16,789 bases of DNA, taken from NCBI RefSeq assembly GCF_000003605.2, contig NW_003155247.1:384210-400998 (forward strand), read 5' to 3'. The stretch comes from Saccoglossus kowalevskii (taxonomy: Eukaryota > Hemichordata > Enteropneusta > Harrimaniidae). A program made the position numbers and the translations under genes. Numbering within the stretch: the stretch's first letter is position 1; each line of letters begins with the position of its first letter. Under the pieces are notes generated by a model that was not told where the DNA came from, searched no databases, and saw only the letters and a program-made list of their open reading frames with translations. This document shows, piece after piece, positions 8,577 through 16,789 of this stretch.

Positions 8577-10563
8577 TCGATTATACATGTAATACTTTCT
8601 TTGAAGCGACCCACTTTCAATACTTGACCTACATTATTTTCCTGAAAATAATAGTTACTTGTACGTTATAGTTACTATAATCGTATTCATTAATCAAATT
8701 AACCACCCGTTTCGGGGAATGATCGTTTTATCAGCAGTATCTAACCGAAACGTCTGCTTATGTACATTCCTTACAAATAACTACGAATAACACCTATCGC
8801 TAGATATCGTTACATTGTTTTTATATATGTACTTGACAATGAGACTGGCTAAGAGCACAATCAGGTGCTTCCACATCAGATACGGAATACTCATAGTAAA
8901 CAGTAAGCAACATTTTCCATTATAACAGATTAAAGGTTCACTACTTGAAATCAATCTCGTCATGCACACAGGTGTTCATTCTTGTCGGCATATTCTTTTA
9001 ATATATAATCGGTATGTATTTTTAGACATTTTAAAGAACTCGATTTTAAATATATATATTAAATAAAAGCTAAACTCTTCTACCCACCCTACTTACTTTA
9101 AAATGTGAACAATTATTGGATTTAAGGAGAAATATTGCCCACCGTTTTTGACAGAGATAACTTACCCAATTTAGTGAGCGAAATTCTGCTGATAAAATTA
9201 GGCTAATCATTCACCCATCCCCTTGAGAAGAGCGTCATTTTATGGACACCGTATAAGTTATTACATTAATATATTCATTCGAAAGAGATATAGGTAGAAA
9301 ATTCGAAAATTAGTTATGCGAAATTTCCGCAACAACTCACTCAATGTATCTCTCTGGAATGTGGGGGGCAATGAAATTTTATCAGGGTTAACTCAAAATC
9401 GCAAGCAGCGCAGAGGAAGGGGCTGCAAACATTACCATGTACACAAAGACTATCTTATATATTTTTAATTGGTATGTAATATGTAATCTATCAACATATC
9501 AAAAATAGTCAAGAGGAGAGTTATTGTATGTTTCATAACACTCTACCTGCCGTGTTATTTCCCAACGTAAATATGAACTTATAATTTCAATGGAATACAA
9601 AAGACACATCCAATGTTCAACTTAGTGCATCACAGGCAATATTAATTTGATACTATTAATCGGTGACCTGGGACGTTTGTTGATTTGTTGTCAGTAGATA
9701 TTAAGTAAAACGGAACACGAAGATCATTGCAAGACGCATGTTCACTGATTTGGCTTAGTTAGGCATTGAAATATTTTGAATATAGGTGTTTTGACATTAC
9801 ATGCATACCTCTCACATAGTCATGTAGGCATCGCAGGAAGCTGGTGAAATGGATTTTGAAGAATTAATTTGTAACATACTATGGCGTATACTTCCATACA
9901 TTTGGAAATCAAAAACAAAAAATAAAGATATGTAAATATTATTGTATAAGATGACTAACAAATAAAATTGTGCTGCCGTAAAAATATGAAACTCGAATTG
10001 CATTCGACGATATCTTGCTTTTCAATGTCGGGTAAATCTCAGGAGTCTTTAAAACCCAGTGTGGCGCGAACTACGCACAATCCACAAATGCGCATGCTCA
10101 CCACACCAAATGCGTGACAGACGAATTAAAAAATATACGACTTATTGAAAATAAATATAGAAACAAACACAGGAATAGAAGAGTACGAAGAATGGTCAAT
10201 CGGGCGTCAAAGAGCCGCGCCATTACAACTGAGCAATTCAGAACAAAAACACCCAAGACGAGCTCAGTCACTAAGACGATAGGAAAGTACACGTTTCTGT
10301 TCATAGGATACCGCCAACTTGGTAGCTGTCGGGCGCAACCGAAGTATCATCTGACACACAACAGAATCCCGCATACCACGAAGTCTGACATTGGTTTGCG
10401 TATACTATTACTACAACGCAGACGACATTAGTGTGATCATAGGTTTGCGCTTATTGCATTCCCTAAAATAAGCTCAACATTGTCATGTTCTACTGAATAA
10501 TATGGTGGCTGTTAATATGGTGCTTGTAACCAAGGGCTATCGATCAATGTCTAATGCATGTAA
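8577..10563. other. Gene-free stretch of about 2 kb
   Basis: No gene, RNA or repeat array is recognised. TGCGCATGCTCAC at 10089-10101 repeats the 13-mer at 4576-4588 and contains an NRF1-like core. The plus frame 10114-10431 (105 codons, GTG start) encodes a very basic peptide with no recognisable domain; the minus frame overlapping it is hydrophobic. Both are probably chance. Confidence 0.5.
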
Positions 10564-10574
10564 CAAGATGGCGG
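10564..10574 (+). promoter_or_regulatory. YY1-type site CAAGATGGCGG
   Basis: CAAGATGGCGG matches the canonical YY1 core. It is followed at once by GTAAACA (10574-10580), a forkhead-type core. In animals YY1 sites of this form often lie just downstream of transcription starts, but no gene is visible here. Confidence 0.4.
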
Positions 10575-10833
10575 TAAACAAAAATGAAAAAACCTGGCAT
10601 GTAATAATTGTTGTACTATGTATATAATAAATTACACTGAACTGGTTATCTGTCTATTTTAGTATCGCTGTGAAAGGAACATATTACCGGTCTGTCTTAC
10701 TAATTTAGATTTCTCGATCATTCCACGATTTTTTTTTAAATATTTGTTGTTCAGTAGCGGGTCGCTGTGATTAATTGTTGTAACATACATAACTTGCTCA
10801 TAAAACCAATGTACGGACATTTTGACGCAGTGA

Positions 10834-10870
10834 TGACGTAGACTGACTCATTAGCATGAACGTGACGTCA
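10834..10870. promoter_or_regulatory. CRE/AP-1 bZIP site cluster
   Basis: TGACGTAG (10834-10841), the AP-1 site TGACTCA (10844-10850) and a full CRE TGACGTCA (10863-10870) lie within 37 bp, with TTAGCATGAACG between. These are established bZIP-factor sites. A fourth, isolated TGACGTCA lies at 11093-11100. Confidence 0.4.
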
Positions 10871-10942
10871 GAACATCGAACGACAATCACTATTTGATGA
10901 GAAATGATGTATAACTTATTCCGGGAAAAAAACGACATTAAA

Positions 10943-10956
10943 ATATATATATATAT
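10943..10956. repeat. (AT)7 microsatellite
   Basis: Seven uninterrupted AT dinucleotides in A/T-rich sequence. Confidence 0.9.
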
Positions 10957-11092
10957 TATGAATCCAACACAATCGCTATACGTCACGGCATGGCAATAGC
11001 AATATTGTTTACACTTCAGATATCGACGTATTCAAACGTAAATAAAAACAAGCGGCACCCGATCAAACTCCTGAAATAGACTACAATCGCCG

Positions 11093-11100
11093 TGACGTCA
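11093..11100. promoter_or_regulatory. Full palindromic CRE
   Basis: TGACGTCA, the fourth full copy in the window, follows GCCG and precedes GTGG. It is a consensus CREB/ATF site and is isolated here. Confidence 0.35.
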
Positions 11101-11299
11101 GTGGAATTTATTTCACACGCGTTAATGTTTTGATTTGTATTCGTTAAATGAACAACTCCGGATGTCTGTGACTATATTTAGATCCTCATCAATTATTCAA
11201 AAATGTCATGTTTATAACGTAAGCGGCGTGATTTACATATATTATGCAAATAACGGTTCAATGCGTCACTTTTGATTCATTAAACCAATTTGTTTGATG

Positions 11300-11316
11300 C
11301 CACCAGGTGGCGCTCT
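11300..11316 (+). promoter_or_regulatory. CTCF-type binding site
   Basis: CCACCAGGTGGCGCTCT matches the known bilaterian CTCF core (CCASYAGRKGGCRS) at every core position. It is the best single motif match in the window. Its orientation is plus (CCAC to GCGC). If bound, it could act as an insulator or loop anchor. The POU octamer ATGCAAAT lies 49 bp upstream (11244-11251). Confidence 0.6.
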
Positions 11317-12192
11317 ATCCTCTTCCCTGCATGATTGTTCGGATTTCACATGGAATGACTTTTGTTATTTGTCGTACTAGTTTCCGATTCAACGGATACG
11401 TATGTTCAGAAATACTAACTTACCCGCCTTTTTAGTATATAGGTTCGACATTTCGAGCCGATACGATACGATAGTACACTTACAATGTCATTATCTACTA
11501 TTGGATGGTGGGCGCAATATAACGCGCATTTTAGCATTAATTGTTTCTTTTAGTAATAGCTGAATATTTAGAAGATTTCATCTATTTTCAGAATGTCGGT
11601 AGATTACTTAAAACAGCAACATGGCTGTGAACAATTCCGAACAATCGCTCGAGCATATGATTCGTCGGCTTTATTTGCTCATTTACAGATTGTTCACCAA
11701 CACGTACGGCAAATGGTCATTAACCAATTTAAGACTGAATGTCGCAAAGCTGACCTATTTCGGTAATCGTCATGACACGGAGCGAAAATAGACTCGTTAC
11801 ATGTATAATTAAATTATGAATATTGTATTGTCACGTGACCACTAACAATGCAAGTATACGGTCCCTGGAAATAACACAAAGGTAATATACATATCAAGGG
11901 TTAAATTGCGAGCATAAGACAATTGCAGCCACTCACTGCACTTCGGACTCAGTACCCCGACCTAATTTGCAATTTTAAGTTGTCGGCAGCCTAAATTAAA
12001 GTGAGAAAATATATCCCGAATTCGACGTGTCGATGCAAATGCACGCAGAAAGCGGTGCGTCTCCTGGAGGTCTTTACCCGGTGACTTCGGGTTCACGAGC
12101 CGACATATAGTTGGCACGACAACGGTGGTTGAATGGCCACACTGACATACTTTGGTTAAATATGATAATTGTATATAATATCCGGATTGCCC
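11317..12192. other. Gene-free stretch with CLEAR-type E-box and octamer
   Basis: GTCACGTGAC (11830-11839) is a perfect 10-bp palindrome of the CLEAR/USF type bound by MITF/TFE and USF bHLH-zip factors. A TACGA pentamer repeats three times near 11460-11474. An octamer ATGCAAAT lies at 12033-12040. The minus frame 11962-12201 (79 codons, GTG start) has no recognisable domain. Confidence 0.4.
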
Positions 12193-12217
12193 GAAAGCCA
12201 CGTTTCACATGGCTTTC
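12193..12217. repeat. Perfect 8-bp stem hairpin
   Basis: GAAAGCCA (12193-12200) and TGGCTTTC (12210-12217) are perfect reverse complements with a 9-base loop, followed by CCAATTAAAAAAGGC. It is not the histone 3' stem-loop and has no Helitron-like CTRR end. Function unknown. Confidence 0.6.
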
Positions 12218-14120
12218 TCCAATTAAAAAAGGCAAACAAACTGCAATTAAGTTTTATTACACATCTACGGTAATGAAAAATCTAATTTGACAGTTCAGAT
12301 TTCATGATGTGATCTCCGCATCGCGAACGTAATACTATCAATAATTTTCAGGGCGGGAGGGGGGATGCGCACTTTTCAACGCAGTAACTAAAGCTTACAT
12401 TTAATTGATTTGTTAATTGGGAGATTGACATCCCTCTAACACACTGCGAATCGGCATTGTATCGGTAGTGATATACAGAATTGCGTTGCCAGTGTTCTTA
12501 ATTTATTGAAGTCAGGCATTCACAATATGCCCGTACATGTGAAAGTTCTATGCAAAGTGGAACGGAAGGACGATGAACCCAAAGTGAACTTAGCCAACCT
12601 ATTATTTCGAGTCACTGAACTTCATTACACAGTTGCCCTCTGAATGTACTAAAACTTGACCTTGGTCTCGTTGGTCATTGCACTTTATTCATTTCAAACA
12701 TGTACACTGAGGCGGTGTATGTGTCTGGTAGGTCACAGTTTAACATTTATTGGAATGTTTGATGATAAATATACAAGTATTACGTAACTCACATTTTGGA
12801 CTGATATTAAATACTACTATAGGAATGGGTGCAATTATTATTATTATGGAATAGAGGTGTGGGAGTGAAATGAGAATTAGAATTGAAAGGTTATTTATTT
12901 TTCCTGATTCTCAGTTTTTTTCGCTCACATAATTGCATGATTGTATCCGTTCACGTTTTTGTATAGATGTGTTCACTCCTAATGTATAAAACCAGCTATT
13001 TATTTGTTTATGTATGTTTAATTTTTTAATCACATTTTTTCAAAATGAAATTGTTAACAATAATTTTACTTATTGAGAATATGAAATTCAAAGCTACCAT
13101 CAAAAGCATCATAATATTTTTTACCAAGTTACTGTAATATACTTGAATCACAATTTCTCGTGAGGGGTGCCATATTGAAAAAAACGTAATTTCTTATCTC
13201 CAAGGTAACTAAACAGCCACTTTATACACGAGGATTTTGCAGCCTCCCCAACGTCAAATGTTATCCGAATTCTGTAGTAGTATGACAACACCTGAGTTAC
13301 ATGACTTTAATTTCACACAATGTCATGTAGAATTGCTGTATATTTATTAAAAGGAAATTCGTCTGCGAGTTTTGATATATTAAATAAAAAAACAATAAAT
13401 TTTTTCAGCTGGGCAGGAAAAAATAAGACCTTGTGCCGTAAGAGCAACGCCATGTGCGTGACATGAATGTTACCAAGAAGGCCACAAAGATTTGTTTCTC
13501 TGTTTGAGCGCACGTCGATGATAATATGATTTTTTATACTATTTGTTATACAGTAAGTTCATTTCCACTAAGAATTCCCACTTGTGTGCTTGATTGAGTA
13601 ACTGACACCTTTTTCGGCATATCTGATTTATTTGGAAATTCCAAATTAATTTTCTGACGCACTGTTTCAAATTTAGCTACTTTTGAAATTATTTGAACTT
13701 CATGTGCAGACCAATGGCAATTGTCATTAATTGTTTTTCCTAATATTTTGGATTGAAATCTTGTAGTGACGATAATACAGTGGATATTAAACCAATCATC
13801 TCAATTCTCGTGATGCACATGGTATCAAAGTCATTGATTGTCTGATTGCTCGGCGTCATGGCGAAGCCGACATAAGCACTGTACCCCGATTTGGGAATTG
13901 AATATTCTTGCACGTAAACTAGTGCGCAACATAAATGGAGTCGATTGGCGGTCGACATAAAGACATCACAGACAATCACACATTACTATATCAGCCACAT
14001 AATCACGTGTGCACATATTACCCAATCATTTACAGGCATTTGCGATACCTCCTGGTTGCGGCCGCTTTTCATTGGGTGAATTCTTTTTTTGTTAACAAGA
14101 CATTGTGGGAGAAACCCGAT
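12218..14120. other. Gene-free stretch with a G-rich run
   Basis: No gene is recognised. GGGCGGGAGGGGGG (12351-12364) contains an SP/KLF-type GC box and a G-run that might form a quadruplex. CAAGGTCA, an NR5A/ERR-type site, lies on the minus strand near 12658-12666. ATTTGGAA-A-TTCCAAAT (13630-13646) is a 17-bp palindrome. Open frames of 66-79 codons at 13313-13513, 13740-13979 and 13935-14135 have no recognisable domain. Confidence 0.45.
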
Positions 14121-14179
14121 AAAAAAATTTCATGACATTTCGAATTCGAAAAAAATGTGTCAGATGACCTCATTTTTTT
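14121..14179. repeat. Imperfect palindrome centred on TTTCGAATTCGAAA
   Basis: The core TTTCGAATTCGAAA (14138-14151) is a perfect 14-bp palindrome. Outside it GACA (14135 region) pairs with TGTC (about 14158-14161), CATGA roughly with a TGACCTCAT segment, and AAAAAAAT (14121-14128) with ATTTTTTT (14172-14179). The arms differ by several small insertions. It could form a cruciform or be a degenerate foldback. Confidence 0.4.
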
Positions 14180-14330
14180 CGTTTTCCGCTTCCCTGTAAC
14201 ATGAATAATAACGTAGAAAGTTCAAAATAAATGTCATATAATTATTAATTCCGTCGAAACATTCTCAAATCAATCAATTGCAATTGTTCTCACAATGAAC
14301 GATATTTTTGCATATAAATGTTTGAAAGTA

Positions 14331-14793
14331 TGCGCACGCGCAGTACAACGATCCTTGCAATGTTGTGACTATTTTAAAATTGTCGCTAAAGCAATAGTGG
14401 AGGTAAAAAGTGATGCGTGAGATTCAATAAGACACCCAATTATTCCGTAGTGTGGATTACGTTCTATATTTAACACAGTCCGCATCCAATTTCCGACTCG
14501 TGATAATTCCAAATTATTCCGCCTGTCTGAATATTTACATGACCTCGTGATCACCCGAAACACACATACACATATTAATCGTGCGAGTGGATAGCTTGGG
14601 AATAGAATATTTATCTTTGGAAATTTAGATATAATGACAAAACGGAATAAAGTTAAAGCGGAGGAGTCACCACCTGCGCATGCGTCAGATGGCCATAGTG
14701 TGTCATTGTTTACAAACAAGCGTCTGTCCATGAGCCTTTGCGTTTAGCGTGTGTTGTTATCGTCGCTGGGACTCAATTCCCGCGCGTGCGCAG
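14331..14793. promoter_or_regulatory. Three NRF1-type sites around a 120-codon minus-strand frame
   Basis: TGCGCACGCGCA (14331-14342), TGCGCATGCGT (14675-14685) and, in reverse, GCGCGTGCGCAGG (14782-14794) match the known NRF1 consensus YGCGCAYGCGCR well or perfectly. NRF1 sites are typical of CpG-rich animal promoters. The longest ATG-started frame of the window (14369-14731, minus, 120 codons) lies between them, starting 50 bp from the outermost site. It has no recognisable domain, the base at -3 of its ATG is unfavourable (C), and a frame of this length is expected about once by chance. Promoter function is possible; a gene is not supported. Confidence 0.35.
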
Positions 14794-15580
14794 GTGACGA
14801 TCCTCCCACTTTAACATTTACAAAAAAAACACAGACTTCATTCTGTCTTTCCCTGCTTTTTATTAATCCACATCTTCTCGAACTTCGACAACCTGTTGAA
14901 TATTAAGTGACGTGACCCACTGAAGTTCACTATCAATGTGGCAACAGTTTCTGTATGATAATATTTTATTTTCAATAATTTATATAGCCATTGAATGTCC
15001 TTGTTCAGAAAATTCAGACATCCATTAGCAAAATCAGTCACGAACTACCCTGAACCTGTATATTTATGTATTTATTTATTACATAGAATTGAATATGCAT
15101 TACAGTATGTCATTTTCATAACGTGACATGAATGATAGGTGGCGGTCAAAAGCGACTCTTTCAGACAGATAGAACGACTTACTTATTATGAGAACAGATC
15201 ACAGCTCATTGTATTGTAAATATCACGAGACACCAGTTAGGTTGTACATTTCGCCCACTTGTTAGAATTATTCGCCATATTAAAAACGCATAGTACCAGA
15301 AATATTGAATAGCGTAATTCCAAATTCAAGCACACACACTGCAATAATAGTGCCACTAATGAACCCCTCTCAGCTTATTATGGAGATAAATTAACGGTGC
15401 GATCGTTTTGGGTGCGAAGGAGGAGGGGGTACATTTCCAAGCAACGTGCGCGTGCTAGCAATACAGAGACACGCGTGCTTACGTGTATAACACACACACC
15501 GTTAACTATATTCAAAAAATGAAAGTCTGAGGGCACTAACTACTTATGCGAATATAATGAAACATCGGTAATACGCGTAA

Positions 15581-15582
<2 letters not shown>
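14794..15582. other. Gene-free stretch
   Basis: No gene is recognised. Short CA runs lie near 15331-15338 and 15489-15498. ACGTGCGCGTGC near 15443-15454 is NRF1-like. A purine-rich patch GAAGGAGGAGGGGG lies at about 15416-15429. Confidence 0.5.

Positions 15583-15666
<84 letters not shown>
15583..15666 (+). repeat. (TTA)28 microsatellite
   Basis: Twenty-eight perfect TTA units without interruption. Both edges carry the palindromic word TAAATTTA (15578-15585 and 15667-15674), so the repeat may have grown from a shorter A/T-rich seed. Its purity suggests recent expansion and likely length variation between individuals. Confidence 0.98.
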
Positions 15667-15668
<2 letters not shown>

Positions 15669-16672
15669 AATTTATAACATTAACATGTCCGTCATATTCA
15701 GTAGATATATGAATAAGCGATGCCACACGGGACACGATAGTAATTTCATCATGTCATGCTGTGTTATCAATCCTAGTATAGCCTACACCTGTTGAATATA
15801 CCTGCAGATCAAGTTACATTTTGAAACACGCATATTTACGGGAACAGGAAACTCGTAAATGTCACATAGATCAATGCTCTTATTCACACCGGTGACCTAA
15901 CACCCCCCCCCCAATAAACCATGATTGCCAGTTATCATTGGTTGTTATGGAACTCAGACTCAACATCCAGGCGCGTGTCGTCACCATGGCAGCGAGCAGA
16001 ATTTTTTATCATTTCTGTATAGTTCGCATTAAATGTATGAGTAACGGTAGGTAGCACATTTATATGTGAAGCATGGCGTCTCTTAGAACACTATCGAGAA
16101 CGAGCATGTCACACGCCCACATCTGTTCAATTGATGTATATTGCTATATGCAAATTGGTAGCTGGATGTATAAGTTTTTAACCAGGACTTAGTTAGACAC
16201 TCTCAAAAGTGATAGCTAAACACCCCCTCCCCCTGTCAGTGTGCAAGCTAGTTACCCTCCTGGAAAGCACTGAACATCGTTGACTTGGGTTACGTTTCTA
16301 TCGGGTATTTTGTCACAGTCAGTCACATACGCACCACGTCTGACGCGGTGTTCAACTGTGCAAAGCAGCGAGGCTCTTTCACGCCCGCACGATGGAATTA
16401 CTGATGTTCGTGGGCCGGTTGCATTAAATTATGTATTAAAAACAATGATCCATGTTCCAACCAAAACGGCAATGCCGGGTAGTATAATTTCAAATACAGA
16501 CAAACTGAACATTTTATCGCATGTATTTTGTTTTGTCAGTATATATGTTCGTATTTTATTGGTATATAAATATATATACAGTAATTGATGGCAAGTGCAA
16601 ATTATCGCGATCGCAAGATCTATATATTATATAATCTGTCCATTCAAAATGGGCGTTAGTGACGCTGAAATC
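15667..16672. other. Gene-free stretch
   Basis: No gene is recognised. A run of C lies near 15903-15911, next to the palindrome CACCGGTG (about 15888-15895), and C-rich CCCCCTCCCCC lies near 16223-16233. The octamer ATGCAAAT is at 16148-16155 and the palindrome GCGATCGC is at 16607-16614. The 102-codon plus frame 16280-16588 has no recognisable domain. Confidence 0.5.
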
Positions 16673-16704
16673 ATAGACCTTCTTTAGAGGGTTAGAGGGT
16701 CTAT
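16673..16704. repeat. 11-bp stem hairpin with TTAGAGGG doublet
   Basis: ATAGACCTTCT (16673-16683) pairs with AGAGGGTCTAT (16694-16704) over 11 bp with one G-T pair and a 10-base loop. The loop and right arm contain TTAGAGGG twice in tandem. Too short for a typical animal pre-miRNA as seen, and function is unknown. Confidence 0.5.
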
Positions 16705-16789
16705 GCATAAACATAATACAACAGTAAAACACATTTTTATTACTAAGTACGAGCAGATCGATGTACCCACTCCTGCACTTGTTCATTTT

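Noticed and set aside
10114-10431. 105-codon basic frame
   Set aside because: It starts at GTG, shows no known motif, and its Lys/Arg content follows from an A-rich strand.
14369-14731. 120-codon ATG frame as a gene
   Set aside because: With stop codons at about 7% of triplets here, roughly half to one such frame is expected by chance in six frames of this window; no domain is visible and the start context is poor.
16743-16765. Similarity of CTAAGTAC to the start of a known invertebrate microRNA (miR-252)
   Set aside because: Agreement ends after eight bases and no convincing hairpin is visible.

Overview
The window looks like non-coding nuclear DNA from an animal, probably an invertebrate. 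It is AT-rich (roughly 63% A+T by eye). No reading frame in it can be recognised as a gene, and no tRNA, rRNA, snRNA or familiar conserved microRNA was found by reading. Microsatellites and minisatellites are present. There are close matches to binding motifs of animal transcription factors (CTCF, NRF1, YY1, CREB/ATF, POU octamer, bHLH E-box). A CTCF-type site points to a bilaterian animal, but this is inference from motifs and I cannot name the species. All reading frames are short. The longest is 120 codons, about what chance allows in 16.8 kb of this composition. Several begin with GTG or TTG, and those in repeats are by-products of the repeat.

Layout from left to right. Bases 1-633 are a minisatellite of 16 units (42 bp, with a 38-bp variant), cut by the left edge. 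Each unit carries a POU octamer and two small palindromes. Bases 1578-1799 form a foldback, MITE-like inverted-repeat element. Bases 2723-2795 hold a dense cluster of CRE-type sites. Bases 3418-3465 hold two perfect palindromes, one an extended E-box. Bases 5188-5217 hold paired E-boxes in a hairpin next to a TATA-like sequence. Bases 7074-7158 hold a 26-bp near-perfect palindrome centred on a CRE, followed by an octamer and a TATA-like sequence. Bases 7782-7838 are an inverted repeat with YY1-like ends, and it abuts a GC-rich 19-bp minisatellite at 7856-8107.

The right half holds a YY1 site (10564-10574), a CRE/AP-1 cluster (10834-10870), a lone CRE (11093-11100) and a strong CTCF-type site (11300-11316). 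It also holds a CLEAR-type E-box (11830-11839), a hairpin (12193-12217), a palindrome centred on TTCGAATTCGAA (14121-14179), three NRF1 sites within 465 bp (14331-14793), a (TTA)28 microsatellite (15583-15666) and a short hairpin (16673-16704).

The most interesting property is collective. Palindromic, CpG-containing regulatory motifs are several-fold more common than expected: four full TGACGTCA, ten CACGTG and several NRF1 sites. This suggests a regulatory intergenic region or a large intron rather than inert DNA. I found no new gene system, and everything regulatory here is motif-level inference.
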